A DNA stretch of 64,000 nt from CBDDLD01 sp965230605. GTDB taxonomy: Bacteria > Bacteroidota > Bacteroidia > Flavobacteriales > Flavobacteriaceae. The position numbers and the translations under genes are program-made. Of the stretch, positions 1 through 8,135 are shown one piece after another. Below the pieces are notes generated by a model. It saw only the letters and a list, made by a program, of their open reading frames with translations. It had not been told where the DNA came from and searched no databases. The stretch covers positions 1,116,001 through 1,180,000 of the forward strand of contig CBDDLD010000004.1 of assembly GCA_965230605.1 (NCBI GenBank), in the 5' to 3' direction. Within the stretch, counting starts at the first letter, position 1, and each line of letters opens with the position of its first letter.

Positions 1-2
1 GA

Positions 3-92
3 GGCAAAGCTTTCTACACTGGCTTAAAAGGTCTTGGTGAAATGATATTTGAAGATTACGAAACGAATAGAAAAAAGAGAATTAAAGGTTAA
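3..92 (+). CDS. vWA domain protein, C-terminal end only (5' cut by window)
   Basis: An open frame runs in from the window edge and ends with TAA at 90-92. Only about 29 residues are visible, ending in a basic tail (NRKKRIKG) after GKAFYTGLKGLGEMIFEDYE. From memory this matches the conserved C-terminus of Bacteroidota vWA (von Willebrand A, CoxE-like) proteins that sit next to a MoxR-like AAA ATPase, which is exactly what follows after a 2-base gap. That spacing implies cotranscription and probably translational coupling. The metal-binding vWA domain itself lies outside the window, so the family call rests on the tail and the neighbour. Confidence 0.6.
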   Translation, partial: GKAFYTGLKGLGEMIFEDYETNRKKRIKG

Positions 93-94
93 TA

Positions 95-1561
95 ATGAAT
101 ATTGAAACAATTACCACATTAGGAGCATTAAAAAAAGCTGGGTATACACCTAAGTCTATTAAAGAGGAATTAAGAACGAATCTGATTCATAATATAAAGC
201 ACAATATCAATACGTTTGAAGGTATTCATGGCTATGAAAATTCGGTAATCCCTGAATTAGAGCGTGCCATCCTTTCCAGACATAATATCAATTTGTTAGG
301 GTTGAGAGGTCAAGCAAAGACACGTTTGGCAAGGATGATGGTCAGCCTACTGGATGAATACATTCCTATTGTTGCCGGATCTGAGATCAATGATGATCCT
401 ATGCTACCTATATCACGTTATGCCATCGAGCTAATTAAAGAAAAAGGGGACGAGACTCCTGTAGAATGGCTCCATAGAGAAGAACGATTTGCAGAAAAAT
501 TAGCGACTCCGGATGTCACGGTTGCCGATATTATTGGTGATGTAGATCCTATAAAGGCTGCTAATTTAAAGCTGAGCTATGCTGATGACAGAGTGATTCA
601 CTACGGAATGATTCCAAGGGCAAATCGTTGCATTTTTGTGATTAATGAGTTACCAGATCTACAGGCTCGTATTCAAGTAGCGCTTTTTAATATTTTACAA
701 GAAGGCGATATACAGATCAGAGGCTTTAAGCTGCGCTTAGCCTTAGATATGCAATTTGTATTTACGGCCAATCCTGAAGATTATACGAATAGAGGTAGTA
801 TTGTGACGCCATTAAAAGATAGAATCGGGTCACAGATTTTGACGCACTATCCGGATACGATAGAAATTGCAAAGACCATTACAAGCCAGGAAGCAAAATT
901 GGTAGAGGGGCAGGCGGATCATATCTATGTGCCTGAATTGGCAAAAGAATTACTAGAACAGATAAGTTTTGAAGCTCGAGAAAGTGAATATGTGGACATT
1001 AAAAGCGGTGTCAGTGCGCGTATGAGTATTACTGCCTTTGAGAATTTAATAAGTGCTGCGGAACGAAGAGCATTGTTAGCTGATGATAACAATACTTCGG
1101 TACGCTTATCTGATTTCACCGGCGTTATTCCGGCCATTACCGGTAAGATCGAGTTGGTATATGAAGGCGAACAAGAAGGGGCTGATTTTGTGGCGAATAC
1201 ACTTATAGAAAGTGCGATCAAATCCCTATTCCCGAAATATTTTCCTAAGATTGAAAAACTTCAGAAGCAAGATGAAGAAACACCGTATGACGATTTAGTA
1301 TCATGGTTTTTCAATCAGAAGGATGGTTTTCAGTTATTAGATAATCTAAGAGAAAAGGAATATCAGTCCATCTTAGATAATGTGACACCATTAAATGATC
1401 TTATTGGAGAATATCAACCGAATTTAAGTGCTAAGGATACTTATTTTGTAAAGGAATTTATCCTTTGGGCTTTAGTAGAGTATAAGCAACTAAGTAAGTA
1501 TCGTTTTACTGAAGGCTTACAGTTTAAGGACCCTTACGGGAGTTTTATTAGTGGTATATAA
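95..1561 (+). CDS. MoxR/magnesium-chelatase-like AAA+ ATPase
   Basis: A 488-residue AAA+ ATPase of the MoxR / ChlI clade. Visible are the Walker A (GLRGQAKT, residues 69-76), a hydrophobic strand ending in VINE in place of the usual DE-type Walker B (about 182-185), the helix-2 insert region, sensor 1 in FTANPEDY (224-231) and an arginine-finger-like LKDRIGSQ (240-247). The C-terminal 200 residues are helical and unassigned. Such ATPases work with vWA proteins as chaperone-like pairs that remodel or insert metal into client proteins; the client here is unknown. The vWA partner seems to be the gene ending 2 bases upstream. It converges on the next gene with only one base between stop codons. 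Confidence 0.85.
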   Translation: MNIETITTLGALKKAGYTPKSIKEELRTNLIHNIKHNINTFEGIHGYENSVIPELERAILSRHNINLLGLRGQAKTRLARMMVSLLDEYIPIVAGSEINDDPMLPISRYAIELIKEKGDETPVEWLHREERFAEKLATPDVTVADIIGDVDPIKAANLKLSYADDRVIHYGMIPRANRCIFVINELPDLQARIQVALFNILQEGDIQIRGFKLRLALDMQFVFTANPEDYTNRGSIVTPLKDRIGSQILTHYPDTIEIAKTITSQEAKLVEGQADHIYVPELAKELLEQISFEARESEYVDIKSGVSARMSITAFENLISAAERRALLADDNNTSVRLSDFTGVIPAITGKIELVYEGEQEGADFVANTLIESAIKSLFPKYFPKIEKLQKQDEETPYDDLVSWFFNQKDGFQLLDNLREKEYQSILDNVTPLNDLIGEYQPNLSAKDTYFVKEFILWALVEYKQLSKYRFTEGLQFKDPYGSFISGI

Positions 1562-1562
1562 A

Positions 1563-2135
1563 TTACCAAGTACCTCGTGTTTTATGATTGGCATTACAGA
1601 GTCTTATGATCTCATCAATACGTTTTTGACGTGTTTCTTCGCGCTTGGCCTGATTTAACCAATACAAATAGCTTTTTCGATAACCCCGAGCAAAGCCCTC
1701 ATAGTTTTCGTAGGCTACAGGATTTAGGTCAAAAGCAGCTTTTAGATCTTCAGGGATGATGAGGTTTTCTACATTATCTAACTCGTACCAACTTCCATTG
1801 TCTTTGGCAATTTCTATGGACTTATAGCCGGATTCGTGAATTAAACCTGCGGCTTCTAATTCTATAATATGCTTTTTATTGACGGCACTCCACACACTCT
1901 TAGGCTTTCTTGGGCAGAAATACTGACGACGTTTGCCGTTGCCTAAGCTTTTTACTGTGGAGTCGATCCATCCAAAACAAAGTGCCATACGAACAGCTTC
2001 TTCCCAACGCATAGTAGGGATATTCATTTCTAGCTTGTAGAAGATCAAATAGATACCATTATGCTTATCATAATTGTGCAAAAACCAATCGTATAAATCG
2101 GTATCACGTTCAAAATAAAGCTCAGGTAATTCCAT
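1563..2135 (-). CDS. YdeI/OmpD-associated family protein
   Basis: A 190-residue soluble protein of the YdeI (OmpD-associated, 'bacteriocin-protection') family. Diagnostic features are the N-terminal FYKLEMNIPTMRWEEAVRMALCFGWIDS block (about residues 32-59, conserved W and CFGWID), the RKPKSVWSAVNKKH segment and the C-terminal Y-A-NQAKREETRQKRI helix that ends the family. No signal peptide or membrane segment. Biochemical role is not established for the family. It is the last gene of a leftward group (M28 peptidase, arginase-like, M1 peptidase, this gene) with a 3-base gap to the M1 peptidase, so it is likely read from the same transcript. Confidence 0.85.
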   Translation of the reverse strand: MELPELYFERDTDLYDWFLHNYDKHNGIYLIFYKLEMNIPTMRWEEAVRMALCFGWIDSTVKSLGNGKRRQYFCPRKPKSVWSAVNKKHIIELEAAGLIHESGYKSIEIAKDNGSWYELDNVENLIIPEDLKAAFDLNPVAYENYEGFARGYRKSYLYWLNQAKREETRQKRIDEIIRLCNANHKTRGTW

Positions 2136-2138
2136 GGT

Positions 2139-3770
2139 TTATATTTTAGAAGATTCTACATAGAAATCCCTGTCAATTTCGATGGTATCTGATCCAATAG
2201 CTTTGGTCTGCCATTTTGCCTTAGGGAATAACCACTCCGATTTCCCATTGATTATGATCTGTATCGGCATATCAAATTTCTCAACAATATCTATCCATCG
2301 GTACTTTAAGTTACCGTTTGTAATGGAATATTCTAATGTTGGAATTTTTGTCGTCCTCAAATACTGATTAAAGAATTCTGTAAGATCAATACCTGTTTGT
2401 TGGCTGACATAGTCTTCAATTTCTTTGGAAGTCACCGTTTTATGGTAGAAGGTTTTGTTTAGACCTCTGAGAATTTGACGCCATTTTTCATCATCTTCAA
2501 TGAGTTGGCGCAAGGTGTGTAGCATGTTAGCCCCTTTATAATACATATCGCCAGAACCTTCATGATTTACATTATATACACCAATTATTGGTCTGTCATT
2601 TTGAATATTGGCGCGTGTACCGATCACATAGTCAGCTGAGGCTTCTTTACCGAAGTAGTAATCCAGAAATAAGTTTTCAGAATAGGCTGTGAAACTCTCA
2701 TGAATCCACATATCTGCGATATCTTTATTCGTAATGCTATTGGCAAACCACTCGTGGCCGCCTTCATGAATGATAATAAAATCGAACTTTAAGCCCCATC
2801 CGGTTCTGGATAGATCGCCGCCCAGATACCCTTTTCTATATTTGTTGCCATAGGTGACCGAGCTTTGATGCTCCATCCCTAAGTAAGGTACTTCTACAAG
2901 CTTAAAACTATCTTCGTAAAAGGGGTAGGGACCAAACCAGTGTTCGAAAGCTTTGATCATTTTTGGAGAGTCCTCAAAATGAACTTTTGCCTTATCCAGA
3001 TTATAGCTTAGGACATAGTAATCGAGGTCCAGTTTTCCATTTTCACCCTCATACACTTCAGAGAAGTTGACATAATCCCCAATATTAATATTCACCCCAT
3101 AATTATTGATCGGGTTACTCACAAACCAATGTGAGGTAACCTTGTCATCGTGTGTTTCAAGATGTCTTAAACGACCGTTAGATACATTAGTGAGTCCTTT
3201 CGGGTTGGTGACACTAATCAACATACTATCTACTTCATCATACATATGATCTTTATTGGGCCACCATACACTAGCACCTAAACCTTGGCACGATGTAGCT
3301 ACAAAATGTTTCCCATTGGCATCTCTTTTCCATGATAGACCACCATTCCAAGGTGCACGTATAGCTTCTTTTGGATGTCCCTTGTAATGTACTATTATAC
3401 TATTAATCGCACCTTTTTTCTGTGTTTTATTAAGGGTTACAAAATGCGCATTTCCGTCATGTTTGACGGCTAGTTCTTTACCATCCTGAGTCACTTTTGT
3501 GATTTCCATGGGTGGTTGAAGATCGACTTGCAAGGTGTTAGAAGACTCCAACACTTTATATTGAATGGTGTTTTTTCCTGAAATATATTTCTTATCCGGA
3601 TCCACATCAATATCCAGATGGTAGTAGGTGAGGTCCCACCATTCACGCTCAGGCGTAATGCTACCTCTAAGGGTATCCTGACGGGAAAATTTATGCTTTT
3701 CGGTCAGTAATTGAGCGTTTATCGTAGTTAAAGCCAATAGAAAGACTATAGATGTTAATACGTACTTCAT
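2139..3770 (-). CDS. M1 family metallopeptidase, secreted
   Basis: A 543-residue zinc peptidase with a signal peptide (residues 1-19, ending INAQ). The gluzincin motif is complete: HEGGHEW at 335-341 and the third ligand Glu358 in WIHES, exactly 18 residues after the second His. The substrate-side motif is GMEHQ (298-302) in place of the GAMEN of classical aminopeptidases, as in the shorter bacterial M1 relatives. The N-terminal beta domain (about 40-250) is present, but the large C-terminal ARM-repeat domain of 850-residue family members is missing, as usual in Bacteroidota homologues. Probably a periplasmic or surface aminopeptidase. It lies 14 bases downstream of the arginase-like gene and a few hundred bases from an M28 peptidase, so the group may serve peptide use. 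Confidence 0.9.
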   Translation of the reverse strand: MKYVLTSIVFLLALTTINAQLLTEKHKFSRQDTLRGSITPEREWWDLTYYHLDIDVDPDKKYISGKNTIQYKVLESSNTLQVDLQPPMEITKVTQDGKELAVKHDGNAHFVTLNKTQKKGAINSIIVHYKGHPKEAIRAPWNGGLSWKRDANGKHFVATSCQGLGASVWWPNKDHMYDEVDSMLISVTNPKGLTNVSNGRLRHLETHDDKVTSHWFVSNPINNYGVNINIGDYVNFSEVYEGENGKLDLDYYVLSYNLDKAKVHFEDSPKMIKAFEHWFGPYPFYEDSFKLVEVPYLGMEHQSSVTYGNKYRKGYLGGDLSRTGWGLKFDFIIIHEGGHEWFANSITNKDIADMWIHESFTAYSENLFLDYYFGKEASADYVIGTRANIQNDRPIIGVYNVNHEGSGDMYYKGANMLHTLRQLIEDDEKWRQILRGLNKTFYHKTVTSKEIEDYVSQQTGIDLTEFFNQYLRTTKIPTLEYSITNGNLKYRWIDIVEKFDMPIQIIINGKSEWLFPKAKWQTKAIGSDTIEIDRDFYVESSKI

Positions 3771-3784
3771 GTGTTTTTGATCGT

Positions 3785-4585
3785 TTATTTCGAGTTCTCG
3801 AACAATAGTTTTATAATATTAGCAATAGGTTTCAATTCCTCCTCATTTTCCGCTATGGATTCTAAGATGCTAGTGCCAACTACTGTAAAATTAGAATTTA
3901 ATTCTTTGATATAATATTCAGCATCTTCAACTGTTATGCCATTATTGACATTGTAATAGGTGGATTTGTACGAACTAGGGTCCAGACAGTCCACATCAAA
4001 ATGTAAATACAAGTGTGTAATACCTTTAGATTTTAGTGTGTTGACTAGATGATTGATATCTAATGTTAATGGGGCATAAATATCATCTTTGTTAATGCGT
4101 CTTTGTTCGTAATCGTCAATACTTCTTAAGCCTATATAGTGAATCTGCGATGGTGTAATGGTATTAAACATTAGGTTAATAAGGTCATCGTCACCTTCAC
4201 CTAATAATGTCCTTAAAGGCATGCCATGGAAGTTATGACTTGGCGATTCTTCCGGTAGGTTGATGTCGGCATGGGCATCAAACCAAATCACACCAAGGTT
4301 ATCATATTTATTGGCCAAATAGCTTACCGGAATGATCTCTAATCCACAATCACCACCAATGGTTCTTACGGTTTCGGGTTGCTCTCTGGATAATACAGAT
4401 TTAAACTGTTCTAATTGCTCTAAAAGAGCCTGATGTCCATTGATATCGTGTTCTAAGATCAACGGGTTTTTAGATAAGGGTATGGAAAGGAATTCCGTGT
4501 CCATATGATCCAAAACGACCTTAGCCCCATCTGCGATATGGGTACCGGTTCCGGAGCCTTGCCATTGTGGAAAAAATATGTTCAT
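3785..4585 (-). CDS. Arginase/agmatinase-family protein with altered metal motif
   Basis: A 266-residue ureohydrolase-fold protein. The manganese motifs are recognisable: DAHAD (103-107), DVDCLDP (197-203) and a late Glu in LESIAEN (about 242). The first motif, normally GGDHS, reads GGDCG (77-80), so the His ligand of the first metal is replaced by Cys. The same change occurs, from memory, in a set of uncharacterised arginase-family proteins, so it is probably a subfamily trait rather than damage. Substrate could be a guanidino compound, but arginase, agmatinase or formimidoylglutamase activity cannot be told from sequence. Cytoplasmic, no signal peptide. It starts 6 bases after the stop of the M28 peptidase gene. 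Confidence 0.8.
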   Translation of the reverse strand: MNIFFPQWQGSGTGTHIADGAKVVLDHMDTEFLSIPLSKNPLILEHDINGHQALLEQLEQFKSVLSREQPETVRTIGGDCGLEIIPVSYLANKYDNLGVIWFDAHADINLPEESPSHNFHGMPLRTLLGEGDDDLINLMFNTITPSQIHYIGLRSIDDYEQRRINKDDIYAPLTLDINHLVNTLKSKGITHLYLHFDVDCLDPSSYKSTYYNVNNGITVEDAEYYIKELNSNFTVVGTSILESIAENEEELKPIANIIKLLFENSK

Positions 4586-4591
4586 CTATTC

Positions 4592-5923
4592 TTATCTAAA
4601 AATTCTATTCGGAAATACAACAATGCTTTCGTGACCATCTGCACCAACGGCAGCGACTCCAAAGAAAAAGTTGTCAATCACAATACCGTCTAAGGTAAAC
4701 TCCGCCACACCTTCTACATATCTACTATGGTCCCAGGTTGGCGATGTGGTATCTCGCCAGTAGATCTTATAGCCTTTGGCGCCATCTACGGCGTCCCACT
4801 GCAATTTGGCTGAAGGCTCTACAATACCACCGATACCTACATTTTTTGGTGCAGGTGGCGCAGAGGCTAAGCTGGCCATGGTTATGGCATTGACAGCTGT
4901 TAGTTTTTTGGTGTATTCAAAATTGACATGCTCAAAGGTATCCCCATAGTTAATACCATTTTCGGTTCTGATGTCTTGATGCTGTTGCGTATAATTCTCA
5001 TGGGCTTCCATAATTCGGATACCTGCAAAGCCTACATCATTGAACGGACGGTGATGACCACCACGACCAAAACGGTCTAAACGGTAAACCATCATTGGAT
5101 TCATTTCGGGCATATAGGTTTGCGTGGTTTTATGGACATACCGTGCCAATTGACGTGAGATACCATCAACCTCTCCGCCATAAAAGCGACGAGCTCTGCG
5201 TTGGCGTTCGGTTTCTGTTGGTGGTACCGGTTCCGAAAATATTCTAAAGGTTCTGTTATCGATGACACCATCAACTCCTTCGATGTTACCTATCATATCA
5301 TTATTCATCACACCGATGATCTCCCAGTTATTCTCTTGTGCATATCTAGCCAAGCCTTGTCCACCAAATAGCCCCTGTTCCTCACCGGATAGTCCTACAT
5401 AGATAATACTGCTTTCAAATTTATATTTAGAGAGTACACGTGCTGCTTCTATGGCGCCAGCCATACCGGTAGCATTGTCATTGGCTCCCGGAGCATCGGA
5501 AGTATAATTGTTGGCATCTGAGACTCTTGAATCGATATCTCCACTCATAATGATAAAACGGTTTGGGTATTTGGTACCGCGCTGAATGGCCACCACATTA
5601 ACCACCATTACATCTTTTGTAATACGCTGATTAGCTCCTTTTTCGACAAGGTCTTTTTGGTAAAAGACTTCAAGACAATTATTACAATCAGCAGATACCT
5701 TATCGAATTCCGATTTTATCCAACGGCGTGCCGCACCGATACCTCTTGTATTGGATACAGTGTCACTAAGGGTGTGTCTTGTGCCGAAATCGGCTAAGGT
5801 TTTAACATCGTTTTTTAAGCGATCTGCAGATATAGCATCAATGATGTCATAGATTTTGGGATCAGCTTGTGAAAATGTGCCAAGTGTAAATAGGCAACAT
5901 GCTAGGGTAATTAGTCGTCTCAT
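4592..5923 (-). CDS. M28 family zinc peptidase, secreted
   Basis: A 443-residue protein with a signal peptide (residues 1-20) and an M28 peptidase domain (about 25-350): GANDNATG (147-154) carries the bridging Asp, GEEQG (180-184) the catalytic Glu pair and NND (207-209) a further ligand. The usual first motif GHYDS reads GDIDS (128-132), so one zinc-ligand His is replaced by Asp. After the peptidase domain comes a short beta-rich module (about 360-440, WDAVDGAKGYKIYWRD) of fibronectin type III type. Probably a secreted or periplasmic aminopeptidase; activity depends on whether the Asp can stand in as ligand. First gene of the leftward group that runs to 1563. Confidence 0.85.
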   Translation of the reverse strand: MRRLITLACCLFTLGTFSQADPKIYDIIDAISADRLKNDVKTLADFGTRHTLSDTVSNTRGIGAARRWIKSEFDKVSADCNNCLEVFYQKDLVEKGANQRITKDVMVVNVVAIQRGTKYPNRFIIMSGDIDSRVSDANNYTSDAPGANDNATGMAGAIEAARVLSKYKFESSIIYVGLSGEEQGLFGGQGLARYAQENNWEIIGVMNNDMIGNIEGVDGVIDNRTFRIFSEPVPPTETERQRRARRFYGGEVDGISRQLARYVHKTTQTYMPEMNPMMVYRLDRFGRGGHHRPFNDVGFAGIRIMEAHENYTQQHQDIRTENGINYGDTFEHVNFEYTKKLTAVNAITMASLASAPPAPKNVGIGGIVEPSAKLQWDAVDGAKGYKIYWRDTTSPTWDHSRYVEGVAEFTLDGIVIDNFFFGVAAVGADGHESIVVFPNRIFR

Positions 5924-6060
5924 CTTTAATTTTTAAGGGAAAAAAGGTACGGAATATTTGAGATACTTTAAATTCTGAAATGTTAATGCTTTCTGTAAAA
6001 TTATGTTGTGAGTAGGTGTAATTATTCTAAGGAAGAATTTAATCATATCATTTTGAATTT

Positions 6061-6142
6061 GTCATTTCGAACGAATGTGAGAAATCCCATGGTGAGATTC
6101 CTCGTTGTCCAGACTGTTTCGTCTGGCCTCTTTCGGAATGAC
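6061..6142. repeat. REP-like imperfect inverted repeat
   Basis: Outer arms GTCATTTCGAA (6061-6071) and TTCGGAATGAC (6132-6142) are complementary in 10 of 11 bases. Inside are a partly complementary pair (GAGAAATCCC and GAGATTCCTC) and a small perfect stem CCAGAC/GTCTGG (6109-6114, 6121-6126). The same GTCATT(C/T)CGA ... GAATCTC vocabulary is, from memory, common as dispersed intergenic repeats in Flavobacteriaceae genomes. It lies in the 271-base gap between the divergent-from-nothing starts of the M28 peptidase and the small coiled-coil gene. No RAYT transposase is in the window. Confidence 0.65.
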
Positions 6143-6194
6143 ATTTGGTGTATTTTATCTAAGTTACTAAAGAATTTAATCATGAGAATATGCC

Positions 6195-6386
6195 TTACCC
6201 GATTCGACCATCATTATCTATATCCTGTCCGGAGCGTTGTTCTAAAATACGGAGGGTACGCAAGAGGAGATCCTGAGTTTTTTCGAGTTCGTGTTCAAGG
6301 TCAGTAACACGCTGTTCTAAAGATTCAGATTTGCCTTTTTGCTCTTCGAGTTGGCTTTGTTGTATAAGGTCCCAAAATAGTCCCAT
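6195..6386 (-). CDS. Small coiled-coil protein with EF-hand-like tail
   Basis: A 63-residue cytoplasmic protein. Residues 12-51 form a strongly predicted coiled coil with leucines at heptad spacing (LEQRVTDLEHELEKTQDLLL). The last nine residues, DIDNDGRIG, resemble the first Ca-binding loop positions of an EF-hand or dockerin (D-x-D-x-D-G-x-I), but only one loop without flanking helices is present. It begins MGLFWDLIQQ, a compact start typical of real small proteins. Coding rather than chance is supported by the regular heptads. Function unknown; it could act as an oligomerisation adaptor. Confidence 0.6.
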   Translation of the reverse strand: MGLFWDLIQQSQLEEQKGKSESLEQRVTDLEHELEKTQDLLLRTLRILEQRSGQDIDNDGRIG

Positions 6387-6467
6387 GATGATTAGTTTGT
6401 TAAAGTAGGAACAGTAAGTAGATTTGGTGGGCTATTTATGTGTACTAAAAAATACACAAATGTTACA

Positions 6468-8045
6468 TTACTGTATGAAAGTTACCTTGTTGATAAGACC
6501 ATCTTTTACCTCATAGATAGCAATAGCAAAGAAGGTTCTGCCATTAACAGTCACCTTTTCTTTATCAATGACTTTGTTACCTAAAACAATTCTATTTACA
6601 ATTTCTGCATTAAGATCTGGGATGTTGTCAAACATAGATCCATACTGGGTTCTCATAGTTTCTATACCGTTACTTGATAACTTAGTCGGGTAGTTATACA
6701 ACTTGATATCTTTGGTGTAGGTGGCTAGAAAAGCATCTATGTTTCGGGTATTGTATGCGTATAATTGCTTGTTGACTATCGCTTCCGGATTTGATGTTGT
6801 TTTTGAATTTTGCATAAACGTCATCGTTTTTATTTTATCACCTCCGGTAGTGTAAATGGTCACTTTTCTGTTAGTTCTTTGACCATCCGTACCTAGTTCT
6901 TCATCAACGACGTAATTTTTATGGGTTATTCTATTAAGTACCTTCACCGTAGATTTTTTGATATTCTTGTAATAATCTTCATAATCTGCCTTCAGTTTAT
7001 CGCGTCCCTTATAGCGCACTTGATCAGGGAATATGCCTACGATCACATCTTCACTAAAAGCATTTACAAAACCTTCAAGATCTCTAGTGTTAAAAGGTTC
7101 GATATGACGCTGTACAATAGCTCCGGGATCAGCATCTGAAGTTACTGTTTCCGTGGTTGTGGTCTCAGTCTCTTGTGTTTGTGTAGCTTCTTCCGGTTCA
7201 GCAACTACGGCTAATTTAGTGCCATCAGGGCTCACGGCTACTCGCGTAATATTCTTAATGTTATAGCTTTTTAGGGAACCTACTTCTTTCCAGTCGACAC
7301 TTTTCTTTGGGGTGTACGTATAAAGCATATCTTCATTACCCATAAGTATGGTGCCATTTGGTAACCAACACAGGTCCTCAGATTTAGGTAAGGTAGTAGT
7401 AATGGCAGTTGTGGCTCCTGAAATAGGATCTAAGGATTTTATTTCCCAGAGATCCGGATTTTCTTTGGATACATAACTCACTAAGTCCGTATTTGGGATT
7501 TTATGTAATGATCTCCCAATACTCTTTTGAAGCTTGTAATTTTTTCGATCTTTAAAATGCGTCACATAAAGCGCTAAGGCATTATCTTCTAATACTGAAG
7601 ACACCAATGTATGCTGATCAAACCAACGGTGATATCCAATGATAATATCCTCTACCAGAACCGAAGATTCACCATTAGATAAATTGTATTTATATAGCTT
7701 TTGAGCACCGTCCTTTTCTAATCTTATGGCTGATACAGCGCGTTCGTTAGGAATTTTGAGTGGCGAATATTCGCTGCCTTCGGTATAATTGATCCAAACC
7801 TTTGACTTGTAATTAATACTATACCTGGCTATATCGGTTTGTCCACTACGTGTGGATGAGAACAGAATGGTATTGTCATCTAAAAATGAAGGTTGGTTGT
7901 CGTAACCTTTATTATTCGAAATATTTCTGAAGTTGGATAGTTCAAACTTCCCATTTTTGGTGTTGAGATCGAAGAGATAGACTTCGGTATTCGATTGGGC
8001 AAAAGCTAACTGAGATACGAGCAAGAGAAGAATGAAGTAACGCAT
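6468..8045 (-). CDS. Secreted beta-propeller protein with two NTF2/SnoaL-like domains
   Basis: A 525-residue protein with a signal peptide (1-16, ending AFAQ). Residues about 20-282 are TolB/WD40-like propeller repeats (for example SFLDDNTILFSSTRSGQTDIA type blades, VSPDGTKLAVVA). A Thr/Glu-rich linker (283-306) follows, then two tandem NTF2/SnoaL-like domains (about 307-412 and 419-525) that are related to each other: both start with a P/Y-FNTR-D-FV/L-A block and end in T-F-MQ/IQ. SnoaL-like domains usually bind small hydrophobic molecules or act as cyclases or isomerases; here they are extracytoplasmic. I do not know a characterised protein with this order. It is separated from the fad operon by a terminator. 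Confidence 0.75.
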   Translation of the reverse strand: MRYFILLLLVSQLAFAQSNTEVYLFDLNTKNGKFELSNFRNISNNKGYDNQPSFLDDNTILFSSTRSGQTDIARYSINYKSKVWINYTEGSEYSPLKIPNERAVSAIRLEKDGAQKLYKYNLSNGESSVLVEDIIIGYHRWFDQHTLVSSVLEDNALALYVTHFKDRKNYKLQKSIGRSLHKIPNTDLVSYVSKENPDLWEIKSLDPISGATTAITTTLPKSEDLCWLPNGTILMGNEDMLYTYTPKKSVDWKEVGSLKSYNIKNITRVAVSPDGTKLAVVAEPEEATQTQETETTTTETVTSDADPGAIVQRHIEPFNTRDLEGFVNAFSEDVIVGIFPDQVRYKGRDKLKADYEDYYKNIKKSTVKVLNRITHKNYVVDEELGTDGQRTNRKVTIYTTGGDKIKTMTFMQNSKTTSNPEAIVNKQLYAYNTRNIDAFLATYTKDIKLYNYPTKLSSNGIETMRTQYGSMFDNIPDLNAEIVNRIVLGNKVIDKEKVTVNGRTFFAIAIYEVKDGLINKVTFIQ

Positions 8046-8069
8046 GGAATATCATTTTTTTACTAAGGT

Positions 8070-8110
8070 AATAAAATAAGGAGAGCCGATTCAAAAGAAT
8101 CGACTCTCCT
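8070..8110 (-). terminator. Terminator of the fad operon
   Basis: Arms AGGAGAGCCGATTC (8079-8092) and GAATCGACTCTCCT (8097-8110) form a 14-base-pair stem with one G-U pair and a 4-base loop. Read leftwards it is followed by TTATTTTATT. It lies 26 bases after the fadE stop. Confidence 0.85.
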
Positions 8111-8135
8111 AGTACAACTTAAACTTAATTAAATA

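Noticed and set aside
6008..6307. Plus-strand frame across the REP-like repeat
   Set aside because: It reads through the inverted repeat and antisense to the coiled-coil gene, with no recognisable protein features.
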